This document shows, in pieces, positions 10,501-20,091 of a stretch of DNA of 52,308 bases. Positions within the stretch are counted from its first letter, which is position 1, and every line of letters begins with the position of its first letter. Under the pieces are notes generated by a model that searched no databases, was not told the origin of the DNA, and was given only the letters and a program-made list of their open reading frames with translations. A program made the position numbers and the translations under genes. The stretch is from a virus. The DNA lies in the IMG/VR virus record IMGVR_UViG_3300043775_002539, positions 1 to 52,308 of that record, one strand, 5' to 3'.

Positions 10501-12554
10501 ACCCATATTCGCCAATTTATACTAACACCTATGGTTTGGGTAAATTATTTGGGTTACCAAATGAAGACTCATTAATTATGACTGCAAATACAAGATTAAA
10601 TATTCCAATACAAAAATTACCGGATAATTCTATTTCAGTTCAAAAATTTAATTCACAAAGTGATATATTTTATCCATCTCATTTCTTTAGAGGGGGTATA
10701 AGCGGTTCAAATACTCCTGGTTTAACATTCTCATCATTCACGACTAGTATTGTTGGATATTATGGAAGTTATGATGCGTCTAACGCACCTCCTTCTACTT
10801 CAGTTTCAAATGTGAATGGTGTTAATATTGTGTCTTCATTAAGTTCTAATGATACTTGGACTAGTGTTGCAAATGAACCGGGTAGATATAAAACATCTGA
10901 AGATTTATCAGGTGGTGCGTATTATTATACTCAGGGTGGTATTTCACCTACTGATACAACAATAACTTATTACACCAAAGTTTTATACCCTAGTTTACTT
11001 CAAAACCCAATGAGTATTACTTCTAATACCAACAATGTTATGAGAACAGATAGATTACCATCTTCAGATGTTTTGGATGGGTCTAGTTGGGATTATAATC
11101 CTTCTTTATTACAACAAAATTTAGGGTTTGCGGTTTATGTTATAGATGATGCAGGTATTGATATTCAAGCAACAAACTATTCATTAGGTGCTGATATAAC
11201 TACTGAGAATATTGAAGGACAATATGCATCAACTAATGTATTTAACACTTTTACTAAATGTAGTGAAGTTGTATCTATTGAGTGTTATGAAGGTATTGGT
11301 ACTGATTTTCAAGTTAATCAAAATTGTGTAAATAGTGATGCTGTTATTGATGGTTGTTATCAATTTTTAAGGGAGCCCTTAACTGATATTGGAAAAGACA
11401 TCGATAATTTTAATGAATGGGCATTTCGATGGAGATTTTTTTATGGGTTGTGTCAAGGGGTTTTATCTCAATCTTTTGTTAATAACTGGGTTAATGGAGG
11501 ATTATATATGTACCCAATTCAAATTGATACAATATTTGATTCGCAAAACAGACCATTACCACCCAGTTTTTGTAGAGATACAATTTATTTTGAAAAGGAC
11601 ACAAATAATTTTTATTATAGAAGTAGTCCATACAATGAATTTTTAAATAAATTTATTGGTAATGCAGCAACTCAAGTGGGTTCTTTGAATAAATTAAATC
11701 TTCAATCTCCAACAACAATTATTAATTTAGGTATGAAAGATAGTTTTTACGATGAAATTATTTTAGGGGAAGGTGATACTTCATCTTATGTTATGAGACA
11801 AATGGAACCAACAACATACAGTGACCCATCAGATTTAGTTAATTTATTTGTTATATCGAGAATTACAAATGAAAGTTTTTTACAACGTATGCTAGGTGGC
11901 GGTGACAGTGGTATTAATCAATTATTTTCTAGAGGAAATCTTAAAATAGATGGAGATTTAGCTCAGTTATTATCAATTAACTCTGAACTTGGTGTGATAA
12001 AATTTTCACCTGAATATTATCAATTAGTTCAGGGACAAGTTGGCCCGGTTGAGGTATTAGGTACACCTCAATATCCGGTAGTTGCGGTTTGGTTTTCATC
12101 GACAACTGAAGACCTACAAGTGAAAGATTACTTAACACCGGGACGAATAAATTTTAGAGTTAATAATAACGCCAATTATTATCCTTATCCATATGGTATT
12201 AAATCTCAAGTTGTTCCATTTTATCAATGGAGTGCGTCAGGAACAACTATTTTTGGGACAGAAGATAATAATTGGGCGACAGACTATGCGGATATAGTTC
12301 AAGGTAAACCATATCAATCTTTAGACAGAACAAGTTTGTCTAATCCAAATTATTTCAGACCTACAACTAGTAGTGTCAGTGATTTATATGCGAGAGGATA
12401 TATTTTTAGTGTAGATGCGAATGGTAATTATTCTACCACAGGGGCATCATCGAGCAGATTTATTGTGGGGGCTCCATTTCATTTTTATTTTGGATTGATT
12501 AATGGTGAAACAGCATTGGATAAATTTAAAACAAAATATTCGATAGATGAATAA
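7572..12554 (+). CDS. Very large baseplate/tail structural protein with hydrophobic helices
   Basis: A 1660-residue protein of unrecognised family, placed directly after gp25 and gp6 and so probably part of the baseplate periphery. Residues ~45-190 look like a carboxypeptidase-regulatory (transthyretin-like) beta fold: GVIVGRVTANNGFGIPNARV followed later by TNESGDYMIMGVPLG. Strongly hydrophobic helices lie at about 507-540, 546-565 and 621-642, with an Ala-rich stretch between them. A Cys cluster (CISCEC) follows near 658-663. The rest is Asn/Ser/Thr/Tyr-rich beta structure typical of virion proteins. Membrane-type helices inside a tail protein are unusual and could insert into the host envelope during infection, but this is inference. 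The stop overlaps the next gene by 8 nt. Confidence 0.75.
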   Translation: MGQSYRIKTELGINKTINVELDQDFEFLEILSLKIQQADVYTRSCADYGVIVGRVTANNGFGIPNARVSIFIPITDVDESNPIISSIYPYKSPTDKNEDGYRYNLLPYEKSYSVHAATGTLPTRDDVLTDSVAVQIYDKYYRYTTKTNESGDYMIMGVPLGSQTLVMDVDLSDIGEFSLTPQDLIRMGLATESQVAGNTFRSSNDLTSLPQIISLTKTLSVSPLWGDPEICQIAVNRVDFDLRDEANIDIQPTSVFMGSIFSTTDRMRLRSNCRPRDNMGNLCSMIAGPGQILAIRQTIQQDSGGNPILEQYLLEQSGNVIDGSGAWLVELPMNLDYFTTNEFGEKVISNDPTIGIPTKGKYRFKVKWQQSPSLSQQNRRANFLIPNVREYGWSTSDNDPNYSGNITVQNKLKSSYYFGLDWNGYAPGGTTGFTSTERIQKLDEIIDCQDTFYEFKYNRVYTVSNLIDEYKKGGRANFIGIKEVDDSSCESTINKFPVNDGFKNFNLFFFIFSILMQVLQIISIPLLIVIHVLAFVWNTLVKFKDWFIVFMGILIGYYGYMAIKRLIEAGKATKDGGILAAASAAAYAGIYTSGLGSFFAKLSTTAFLEAKNLTAQATEYGIIAGKLALLLTAFIIIFNLFKGQPIRGFQLPVITYPDCISCECGTSSVDAETSSAPLGTLMTQFSNNFNYYNNFVTPINQLNITTDPATVQTSFSIAMGGNSDVNNDNQVYKVMESPVTIITSGSVTNDFFAYSNYYPFGERINNFNLRQKYFAGVNRIRVSFDNSVNSHYDNTLVIIYDTPIQSGTLLTFVDPLTTKDVNATYTGNTGSYNRGISGTSLNSGASTYTVNYCDPNNQLNNLSVNYQLNTGSTQQNYKYPSDVEYFQVITGMTVQEASTMWDTTTDGLLPNIMESGTVILYSKLIEVPPVLFNNNPAIVLQPGYSYWEQDSTPSYKTSDLFEDFSQRHILILQRGVDPYSPIYTNTYGLGKLFGLPNEDSLIMTANTRLNIPIQKLPDNSISVQKFNSQSDIFYPSHFFRGGISGSNTPGLTFSSFTTSIVGYYGSYDASNAPPSTSVSNVNGVNIVSSLSSNDTWTSVANEPGRYKTSEDLSGGAYYYTQGGISPTDTTITYYTKVLYPSLLQNPMSITSNTNNVMRTDRLPSSDVLDGSSWDYNPSLLQQNLGFAVYVIDDAGIDIQATNYSLGADITTENIEGQYASTNVFNTFTKCSEVVSIECYEGIGTDFQVNQNCVNSDAVIDGCYQFLREPLTDIGKDIDNFNEWAFRWRFFYGLCQGVLSQSFVNNWVNGGLYMYPIQIDTIFDSQNRPLPPSFCRDTIYFEKDTNNFYYRSSPYNEFLNKFIGNAATQVGSLNKLNLQSPTTIINLGMKDSFYDEIILGEGDTSSYVMRQMEPTTYSDPSDLVNLFVISRITNESFLQRMLGGGDSGINQLFSRGNLKIDGDLAQLLSINSELGVIKFSPEYYQLVQGQVGPVEVLGTPQYPVVAVWFSSTTEDLQVKDYLTPGRINFRVNNNANYYPYPYGIKSQVVPFYQWSASGTTIFGTEDNNWATDYADIVQGKPYQSLDRTSLSNPNYFRPTTSSVSDLYARGYIFSVDANGNYSTTGASSSRFIVGAPFHFYFGLINGETALDKFKTKYSIDE

Positions 12555-14244
12555 TTTCACAATAATACCTAGCGGATTAAAATATAAAGGAGCACCATCA
12601 GTTGATGAAAGAGTAACTATATCTTTAAACCAACAAAGTCAACAAATTACTGAATACGATAGAAGTGTTACAATTAGTTTGGCTCAAGTTTATGATGATG
12701 AAAGACAGACATGTACTGTGTTTAGACCAACATTTAAAGTTAATTACATATATGATAACACTTATGTTGGTACTACTACTTATTTACCGTTTCAGTATAA
12801 CTTATATTATGTTAACGCAGAAAATTCAATGGTTACTGGAATTTGGAAGGGTTATCCACAATATTATGAATTTGATTTTTTTAGACCGGATGTTAATAAC
12901 CAACATTTTAATTATAAGTCAAAAAGTGCTTACACATATAATTGGATGTATTATTTAACATATCCATTTGAAAATGATTACACAAAAAAACTATATTATT
13001 ATTCTAATACAACTAGAGATATTGATTGGGAGGCTCAAGAGGGTATTCCATTTACCATTGAAAATATTGAGATAAATGGAAACGGTTTAATATCGTTTAA
13101 ATGTATTGCACCTCACGGATTATCTGTTGACGAATATGTTGAATTATCATTAACTTATAGAAATTCTAATATTTTTCAAGTTTACTCATTAGGTAATGGG
13201 TTATTTGATAGTGACCCTTATGTATTTAATGTTTTCAATATTGGTTATACGGGAAATACATTTGCGGATAATGTTACTGGATTATTTAAACGAGTAATTA
13301 ATCCGGATAATTTGTTGGAGACTAAATCAAAGTATTATGTTCGAAAACATAAAGTAATTACTAATCTTGAAGATTTAATAGTAACAAAAAATGGGTTTGA
13401 AAAAAATGTCTTTAATGAAAAAAAACAATTTGAATATAGTTCAATAACACCAAATCAGGTTTCAAGAATATCTCAAAAAACTAGTAGTAACTCTTATAAT
13501 ATGACATCTGCTTATGATTTAGATTTTGCAGGATATAAAGATAATCAAATGAGACCGTTAAGTGAGATATATCTAACAATTATTAATAAAGGATATGCAG
13601 GATACTTTAATGAACCTTCAGGTGGTTTTGGTCTAAAACAAGGGTGGGAGTTTAATTTAACAAAAGAGGTTAATCAATATTGGGATTTATTTAATAATGA
13701 ATCGAGTTGTCAAATACCAGTATCATCATATACTTTAACAAGTGGTGCGACCAAAACATTCTATTATAATCAAAATTTAGTTAAAGATGATGTTTTATAT
13801 GGGGATTTTTGTGAATGGAATGACTACGAACAACTTGAAAGAGTTATCTCACCATATTATCAAAAGATAAATTATAATCAAACTGTTTTTCAAACTTCTG
13901 ATTTTGTGGACACAAATTCTAAAGGTTTTTATTATGAACCACATAATAAAATGACTTTAAAAGTATTTTCAGATTATATTGAAACTGGAAATGTTGATTT
14001 TATTGAGCAATTACCTGAATATTCATACTATTCTGAGTCTGACCAACAATTTAGATGGAGGGATTTATACACTTATGGGTTTTTTGATAATTTAGACAGA
14101 GGTGTTGATTACCCATTTTTAAATACTTCACATTATCCTTTTGCTGAAGTTGTGTTTAGATTAATACCGGAAGGTAGTAATTATAATGAGAGTTTAAACG
14201 GGGTTGATATACCAATAAAACCATTTATAGATGACTGTGAATAA
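12547..14244 (+). CDS. Unrecognised virion/baseplate protein
   Basis: A 565-residue protein with no motif I can name. It is rich in Tyr, Asn and Phe, with many short beta strands (VTISLAQVYDDERQ, GIWKGYPQYYEFDFF) and no signal peptide or membrane helix, a composition common in phage tail and baseplate proteins. It overlaps the preceding 1660-aa gene by 8 nt and the following gene by 14 nt, so translation is probably coupled. Its N-terminus (MNNFTIIPSGLKYKGAPS) resembles the start of the next protein (TVNKVTIVPDGTNKEINIP) in opening with a short strand and a P-x-G turn. Structural role is inferred from context only. Confidence 0.7.
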   Translation: MNNFTIIPSGLKYKGAPSVDERVTISLNQQSQQITEYDRSVTISLAQVYDDERQTCTVFRPTFKVNYIYDNTYVGTTTYLPFQYNLYYVNAENSMVTGIWKGYPQYYEFDFFRPDVNNQHFNYKSKSAYTYNWMYYLTYPFENDYTKKLYYYSNTTRDIDWEAQEGIPFTIENIEINGNGLISFKCIAPHGLSVDEYVELSLTYRNSNIFQVYSLGNGLFDSDPYVFNVFNIGYTGNTFADNVTGLFKRVINPDNLLETKSKYYVRKHKVITNLEDLIVTKNGFEKNVFNEKKQFEYSSITPNQVSRISQKTSSNSYNMTSAYDLDFAGYKDNQMRPLSEIYLTIINKGYAGYFNEPSGGFGLKQGWEFNLTKEVNQYWDLFNNESSCQIPVSSYTLTSGATKTFYYNQNLVKDDVLYGDFCEWNDYEQLERVISPYYQKINYNQTVFQTSDFVDTNSKGFYYEPHNKMTLKVFSDYIETGNVDFIEQLPEYSYYSESDQQFRWRDLYTYGFFDNLDRGVDYPFLNTSHYPFAEVVFRLIPEGSNYNESLNGVDIPIKPFIDDCE

Positions 14245-15061
14245 AGTAACGATAGTACCTGATGGTACTAATAAAGAAATTAATATTCCAATAAAATTGA
14301 CTTGGGATTATTTGGGGTTAGACTTGGCAATTGATGAGTATGAAACTCAAATGATAACTGAGGTTATTGGGGTTGGTCGAGATTTTGAAGTGACCAGATT
14401 CGCACATGCTCCGGCAACCGGAACCACGGATAATACTGAGGTGAACTACGAATTTTATTTTTATTCAGGAGGTCCTTTGTCGAATATAACAAGTTGGAGT
14501 ATTGATTATATGAATGAAGGATTTACCTCACAAGATTTATATTATTATAATAATAATTTTGCAAATTCATTTTTTAAATTAGATTTTTATGATACTCCGG
14601 ATGAGAAAAGACAAACAAATTACTTAACAGTTATCATTCCGACACAACAAGGATTAAAAATGGATACTCTAATGCAAAGAACTTTAGTATCGGTTAAAAA
14701 ACCTAAATTTATTTTAGATTATGTTGGGGATAAAGAGGGATTTTTTCTTTATTGGTTAAAGAAAAGAACTTTTTTAAATTTGGATACGTTTTATATGGCG
14801 GCTAAGTTTTATAACGCAAAAACAGGACAATTTACAAAAATGATGACAGGTAAGGGGTCAGACCCATTAGATGACACGAATGGTCCTCAATCTGACCTTT
14901 CAGATGGATTACGATATAATTTTGATAACACTCAATATTTCTATTATACGGTTAAGTTAGATTATCCGAGTCAAACTTATCAAGTATTAAACACTTATGG
15001 TCAGAGAATGGGAACTAATATTCCCATAAAATGGTATGAATATATTAACCCACCTGTATAA
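14231..15061 (+). CDS. Unrecognised virion/baseplate protein
   Basis: A 276-residue protein starting inside the previous gene (14-nt overlap) and ending with a TAATG overlap (1 nt) with the next. It is predicted mainly beta, with aromatic-rich strands (YEFYFYSGG, YYYNNNFANSFFKLDFYD). No catalytic motif, signal peptide or membrane segment is visible. The tight coupling to flanking tail genes suggests equal or ordered production as a virion component. Family not recognised. Confidence 0.7.
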   Translation: MTVNKVTIVPDGTNKEINIPIKLTWDYLGLDLAIDEYETQMITEVIGVGRDFEVTRFAHAPATGTTDNTEVNYEFYFYSGGPLSNITSWSIDYMNEGFTSQDLYYYNNNFANSFFKLDFYDTPDEKRQTNYLTVIIPTQQGLKMDTLMQRTLVSVKKPKFILDYVGDKEGFFLYWLKKRTFLNLDTFYMAAKFYNAKTGQFTKMMTGKGSDPLDDTNGPQSDLSDGLRYNFDNTQYFYYTVKLDYPSQTYQVLNTYGQRMGTNIPIKWYEYINPPV

Positions 15062-16152
15062 TGGAAGATTTTTATAATATTAAGATATCACCGGAAACGA
15101 TATTAGGTGACTTGTCAGTTGTGGATTATGAGGGAACTCCTGTTGGGGTTTATTCTGCTATGACTCAAGTTGTGAGTTCAGGGGTAAACGGAAGTTCAAT
15201 TTTAACAGGACTTACCATTCCTATTTTGATAAGACAAAGTGCGGTTGATGCGGGATATTATAGTCCTTTTGATGGTGCGGTTTTACAAAAAGATGTTGTG
15301 GCAAATTTTATATTTTCATCTACTACATCCTCAAGTTATACTTACAATGTTTATAATACTTCAAATGAATTTCAAAAGTTTTTGGATTTATCTGCTTATA
15401 GAATTGATTGGGGTGATGGTTCACCAAAACAAACAATAACGACTTACGCACCTAATTCAATTAATCATACATACCCTGTTGAGAATAAACAATATGTGAT
15501 TACCTTAGAACAGATTAACCCTTGGGGAATTACAAAAGTTTCCAAAACTATTACAACACCATTTAGTGATGTGACAATTTATAATCCTCAAGGAGAGGCA
15601 TTTTTCGCACCATCATCAGGTAATTGGATTGGGACATCAGTGTCTTATGATTATATATTTTCAGGAGATGCAGTTAATGAAGTATCTGCTCAAACATCTA
15701 ACAATTATGTTACGGTACCATTTACTATATCGGGTATTACTAAATCAAGACTAACCGAATTAGATACCTATGGGGATTTAACAATTAACCAACGAATTGG
15801 TACTCCTGTAATTAGTAATGGTCAAATATGGGGAATGATTACCGATGTTACACCAATCTATACTGCATATACTATAACTCAGATTAATTATTACGATTAT
15901 TTTGATGGTACTACAATATATTTTGAACAATCATCAGGATTAACAGAGAATAATTTAACCTCAACACCAATAACTAAAGATGAGGTTTTATTAAAAGTTG
16001 TTGACCAAGCACAGATACAAACAAATGTGTTTGTTGAGAGAGGTAACAATAGTGCTTATGAAAGAGTTCAAAGAATTGGTGAGGTAGATAATCTTGGTGA
16101 CATGATTAATTACGGATATGGATTTTTTAATGTTGTTAATAAAGAAAATTAA
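15061..16152 (+). CDS. Virion protein with a PKD-like beta-sandwich
   Basis: A 363-residue protein with a PKD-like module at about residues 110-175. The visible signature is a strand with DWGDGSP, then HTYP, then YVITLEQINPWG, which is the usual W-G-D-G ... H-x-Y-x-x-x-G/Y-x-V pattern of Ig-like PKD domains. Such domains are common in adhesins and in phage tail proteins, where they act as surface-exposed spacers or carbohydrate contacts. The remaining sequence is Thr/Ser-rich beta structure. It is coupled to the upstream gene by a 1-nt TAATG overlap, and a 43-nt gap with a TATTTATA motif follows. The PKD reading is moderately sure. The tail role is contextual. Confidence 0.7.
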   Translation: MEDFYNIKISPETILGDLSVVDYEGTPVGVYSAMTQVVSSGVNGSSILTGLTIPILIRQSAVDAGYYSPFDGAVLQKDVVANFIFSSTTSSSYTYNVYNTSNEFQKFLDLSAYRIDWGDGSPKQTITTYAPNSINHTYPVENKQYVITLEQINPWGITKVSKTITTPFSDVTIYNPQGEAFFAPSSGNWIGTSVSYDYIFSGDAVNEVSAQTSNNYVTVPFTISGITKSRLTELDTYGDLTINQRIGTPVISNGQIWGMITDVTPIYTAYTITQINYYDYFDGTTIYFEQSSGLTENNLTSTPITKDEVLLKVVDQAQIQTNVFVERGNNSAYERVQRIGEVDNLGDMINYGYGFFNVVNKEN

Positions 16153-16171
16153 AGGAAAAAAATAACTAAAC

Positions 16172-16179
16172 TATTTATA
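16172..16179 (+). promoter_or_regulatory. TATTTATA motif before the 302-aa structural gene
   Basis: CTATTTATA lies in the only sizeable gap (43 nt) within this part of the structural cluster, 16 nt upstream of the ATG at 16196. It fits the recurrent motif and spacing seen at 7549, 22596 and 39195. A transcription start here is inferred. Confidence 0.42.
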
Positions 16180-16195
16180 AATTAAATAACAAGAT

Positions 16196-17104
16196 ATGGC
16201 AATTGGAAGCTATGGAACAATAAGACCTTCTGATGTTTCACCAACAGATGTTGAAATCATCATGAATTATACACCGAGTAGAGATGTTACGGACGCATTT
16301 GTCTTAACAAAATTGGATGCTCAAACAATTTTACGACCTTATTTTGAAAATTCTGAAACCGGTGGAAACGCAGGTGTTGAAGTTTTAGGAGGGTTGTATA
16401 ATCTAACATTACCTGCAAATCAGTTTAATGCTTTAGGATTTTATACTTTATATTTGAGACCTGCTCAAATCAGAACAGTAATTACTGATTGTGGGGTTTT
16501 AAGTGCCCTTCCAAATGTTAAAGGTCTTGTGATTGATTTAACTAATGTACCAGCACAATATCAAAACAAATTTGTTCCTCAGGGGTTAGTTGGTTTTAGA
16601 GTGGAATATCTAAATCCGGATGGTTCAAAAATACCTAATTTTTTCAGAGTAATTACTTCAAGTTTTTATTGTGAACCTGTTGTGTCGAATGAGGTTAATA
16701 CACAACAAAAGGCGATTAGATATAGATATGTTGATGGTTCTTCAAATTTAATATTTTTAACATTATCACCATCTTCATCTCCAACAAACAAACCAAATGC
16801 AACACCATTTATTGGACAACCAAGCCAAGATATCATTATAACCAATACTTTTTTTAATCCCATCACGGTTGAAATTGAGATGGTTGAATATGACATTTCA
16901 TCTCTTGCAATAGCTCTTTATGGTAATCAAACCAAATCTATTGATGATGGAATTTACACAATTTATGATTCACAAAATAACATCTATAGACAATACAACT
17001 TATACGAGGTTAGAGACCAATTTAATGCGTTGTTATATGAAGTTAGACAAGGTCGAGGTAATAATGTTGATTTTAGTAAAAACTTTACAAATATAACAAC
17101 TTAA
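16196..17104 (+). CDS. Unrecognised virion structural protein
   Basis: A 302-residue protein of unknown family. The N-terminus (MAIGSYGTIRPSDVSPTDVEI) and the central beta-rich region (GGLYNLTLPANQFNALGFYTLYLRP, then TDCGVLSALPNVKGLVIDL) suggest a compact virion protein. The C-terminal ~70 residues form a mixed region ending in a predicted helix (YEVRDQFNALLYEVRQGRG). No enzymatic motif or membrane segment. It is the first gene behind a candidate promoter motif and is coupled by a TAATG overlap to the 995-aa tail protein. The two may be made together as partners. Confidence 0.7.
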   Translation: MAIGSYGTIRPSDVSPTDVEIIMNYTPSRDVTDAFVLTKLDAQTILRPYFENSETGGNAGVEVLGGLYNLTLPANQFNALGFYTLYLRPAQIRTVITDCGVLSALPNVKGLVIDLTNVPAQYQNKFVPQGLVGFRVEYLNPDGSKIPNFFRVITSSFYCEPVVSNEVNTQQKAIRYRYVDGSSNLIFLTLSPSSSPTNKPNATPFIGQPSQDIIITNTFFNPITVEIEMVEYDISSLAIALYGNQTKSIDDGIYTIYDSQNNIYRQYNLYEVRDQFNALLYEVRQGRGNNVDFSKNFTNITT

Positions 17105-20091
17105 TGGCAGTAAATACGACAACAACAAAATATTTTTATCCGCCAAGACCTGGTAGTGGGGCTGCGACTTTTTCCGACAACATTGTAGGTTTACAAACTG
17201 TTGAAGGGGGAGGTTTAACGCAAGGTAATTTTGAGTTTACAACTTCGGTTACAGAAAAAGTTAATAGAAATTTTAATGTTGGAGCATTTTCCGAACCGTT
17301 AAGTTTACAATCGTTAAACATTGAAGATGTTAATGAAAGTAGAAGAATTATTGCAACTCAGTTTAGGGTTTATCCTAATTATGATGTTTCACAAGTTCTC
17401 AACTTTTCGATGTATGGTTCTTTACGTAAAAGATTCCAAGTATCCGCAACGAAAATTATTAATTATTTTCCTGCCTCTTTAGACGTTCAATTTTCAAACT
17501 TAGTATTTGTTACAGGTGCAACTGCAGTTAATGTCAGTTATGACCCTATTGAAGACGAAACTTATTTTCAAATTAATGTTGATAGGATTAATAATCCTTT
17601 TGATATTGATTATTCTATAAGTGCTGCAACCAATCTAAATTTAAGGGAAATCACAACTTCACCATATAGAAATTTATATAACACTTATTTAGACTATTGT
17701 GTTAGTATAAACGATAATATATTCAAAATAAATTCATTTCAACCATCGGATACATTAGGTACTGGTTATATTAGTTTTTATGTTTCAGGTGCTCCTTTTG
17801 GTGAATCGGCAACTACAGTTTTCGAAGAATACCAAATTAGACCGAATGATTTAATTACTGATAAGATATTTGCAGAAAATTTTGATGAAGTTGAAAAATT
17901 CTTATTAAATAGGTTAATAAGACCTGAATACACTGCGGTGTTTCAAATTCCTGCTCAAACTGAAAATGGGGAATTTTTTACAGATTACCAACAAGTTACT
18001 TGGCCTAAAGACGGCCCTTGGAACTTAGATATTAGGTCATTACAATTTGATGGTTATTTGGCTCAATTGGATGCAATTGCGGAAAATTTAGATTCGTTTA
18101 AAACAAATTTAATTTCAAGATTTTTGGTGACAGACTCGTTAAAAGAGTTTGATACTATGGGTCAAAAAGTTGAGAAGATATTTCAAATTTATGGTAGAAG
18201 TTTTGACCAAATAAAACAATTCATAGATGCATTGGCTTATATGAATTCGGTTAACTACAATCCATCTAATGATATACCATCACAATTACTTGTTAATCTT
18301 GCTCAAACATTAGGGTGGTCATCAAATTTCTCACCAATTACGGATGAAGATTTTTTAGAATCGATATTTGGAAATACTTCAACACCAACTTATCCTGGTT
18401 ACACAAGAGCTTTAACACCTACTGAAATTAATTACGCATATTATCGTAATTTAATTATTAATGCCTCTTACTTATTTAAATCAAAAGGAACAAGAAGGTC
18501 AGTTGAATTTTTAATGAGGTTAATTGGGGCTCCGGATTCATTAGTTGAATATAATGAACATATCTATTTAGCCGACCAAAAGATTAATTTAGACCAATTC
18601 TATACGCAATGGGCTACAATATCAGGAGGGACTTATGTTGATAATACTCCGGCTTATTTGCCTGGTGAAACATATAAAATTAGAGGTAATGTTTATTCTG
18701 CTTATACATCAATCGCAACATATGAAGATGTATCGATAAGGTTAGATGAATACCCTATTGATAGTTTAGGTTTTCCAAAAGCTCCTGTTAATACCGAAAG
18801 TTATTTTTTCCAAGTTGGTTCAGGATGGTATGAATCAACCCCACAACATAGAAGTCCGGATGAAGTGATTATTACCGGTGATGTTTATACCGGTCAAAAC
18901 TATAATATCCAAACTAGTTTAAGTCCATTTACTTATGGACAACCGTATTTAGATAGATTTAGACAATTCCCTTACATGACTGAAGGGTTTAAGTTAAAAA
19001 AAGTTGTTGATAATAAAAAGTCTTGGTTAGAAGAAGATAATAAAATTAGAGTATCGACTGAGGGTGATTATAATGCCTATTATTATGTTGACGATGAAAA
19101 ACTAGTATTAAATGTTAAAAATGTAGATTTATTTTTAAATCCTTCCCAAGGTCTTGTTTATGATGTTTGGAGACAATCGGTTAGTTATGATTACCCAATA
19201 CCTGAATCCGGATTAACTGTTGGTTATCCTGTTCCGGGAGGTGTGGATTGGACTTATATTAATCCTGAACCTAAAAAGAAAACATTCTTTGAATTCTCAC
19301 AAACGTTTTGGGAGAATATGATTAATGTTAGAAATCGACAATACATTAGTGATGGTAAAACAGGAGGATATCCAACATTACAATCTATATGGTGGAAATA
19401 CATTGAATCTGAGGCGACAGTTGGATTACCAAATAGCAAATATACTTATCAAAAACTTATTGATTATGTTACAGGTATTGGTCCTTATTGGATGAAATTG
19501 GTGGAACAAATGTTTCCTGCCACAACAATTTGGAATACCGGTGTTAAATTGGAGAACTCAGTTTTACATAAACAAAAATTTGTTTATAGAAGACAAAGAG
19601 GATGTCAATTCGTTCCGGTTCCTGTTAATCCTTGTTTTATAATTAGTAATATCTTCGATTATAATTGTGCAACCGAATCAACTGAATTTTTTGTATATCC
19701 ATGGTTAAATGGGGACCCTAATGTTGGTAATTTTAATAGTATTTTGGCAAATCGAATTGATAATATGTTATCTCAAAATGGTTTAACATTAAATGATTGT
19801 GTACAAAATTCTGTGGAGACTCAATGGTATGTTGATTTAAGAATTGGTGGTGAATTATTAATTAAAGAACCATTTTATGTAGGTTATGGATATACAGATG
19901 TACCAACACTACAAATGTGGAGGATTGCATTATTCGATAATCTATCATTATTATACGATTATGGGTTTACATACGAAATTGATGGAAATATATTAAAAAT
20001 AGAAAGTTTAACTTGTACGGAAAGAAATATTGATGAATTGTTAACTTTAAATGTGGGAATACAAATAAATATAAATTGTAATACTAACTAA
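17104..20091 (+). CDS. Large tail/baseplate protein with a tail-protein-I-like region
   Basis: A 995-residue protein. The central region (about 320-480) has helices and a motif typical of the P2 gpI-like baseplate class: a helical LDAIAENLDSFKTNLIS, an IPSQLLVNLAQTLGW segment, and at about 457-477 LFKSKGTRRSVEFLMRLIGAP, the 'K-S-K-G-T ... F-L-x-R-L-x-G' signature. N-terminal residues 1-300 and C-terminal residues 500-995 are Tyr/Asn-rich beta structure with several Cys near the end. The protein probably links the baseplate to fibres, as gpI-type proteins do. This is an inference from a short conserved region. It sits between coupled genes on both sides (1-nt overlaps at 17104 and 20091). Confidence 0.72.
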   Translation: MAVNTTTTKYFYPPRPGSGAATFSDNIVGLQTVEGGGLTQGNFEFTTSVTEKVNRNFNVGAFSEPLSLQSLNIEDVNESRRIIATQFRVYPNYDVSQVLNFSMYGSLRKRFQVSATKIINYFPASLDVQFSNLVFVTGATAVNVSYDPIEDETYFQINVDRINNPFDIDYSISAATNLNLREITTSPYRNLYNTYLDYCVSINDNIFKINSFQPSDTLGTGYISFYVSGAPFGESATTVFEEYQIRPNDLITDKIFAENFDEVEKFLLNRLIRPEYTAVFQIPAQTENGEFFTDYQQVTWPKDGPWNLDIRSLQFDGYLAQLDAIAENLDSFKTNLISRFLVTDSLKEFDTMGQKVEKIFQIYGRSFDQIKQFIDALAYMNSVNYNPSNDIPSQLLVNLAQTLGWSSNFSPITDEDFLESIFGNTSTPTYPGYTRALTPTEINYAYYRNLIINASYLFKSKGTRRSVEFLMRLIGAPDSLVEYNEHIYLADQKINLDQFYTQWATISGGTYVDNTPAYLPGETYKIRGNVYSAYTSIATYEDVSIRLDEYPIDSLGFPKAPVNTESYFFQVGSGWYESTPQHRSPDEVIITGDVYTGQNYNIQTSLSPFTYGQPYLDRFRQFPYMTEGFKLKKVVDNKKSWLEEDNKIRVSTEGDYNAYYYVDDEKLVLNVKNVDLFLNPSQGLVYDVWRQSVSYDYPIPESGLTVGYPVPGGVDWTYINPEPKKKTFFEFSQTFWENMINVRNRQYISDGKTGGYPTLQSIWWKYIESEATVGLPNSKYTYQKLIDYVTGIGPYWMKLVEQMFPATTIWNTGVKLENSVLHKQKFVYRRQRGCQFVPVPVNPCFIISNIFDYNCATESTEFFVYPWLNGDPNVGNFNSILANRIDNMLSQNGLTLNDCVQNSVETQWYVDLRIGGELLIKEPFYVGYGYTDVPTLQMWRIALFDNLSLLYDYGFTYEIDGNILKIESLTCTERNIDELLTLNVGIQININCNTN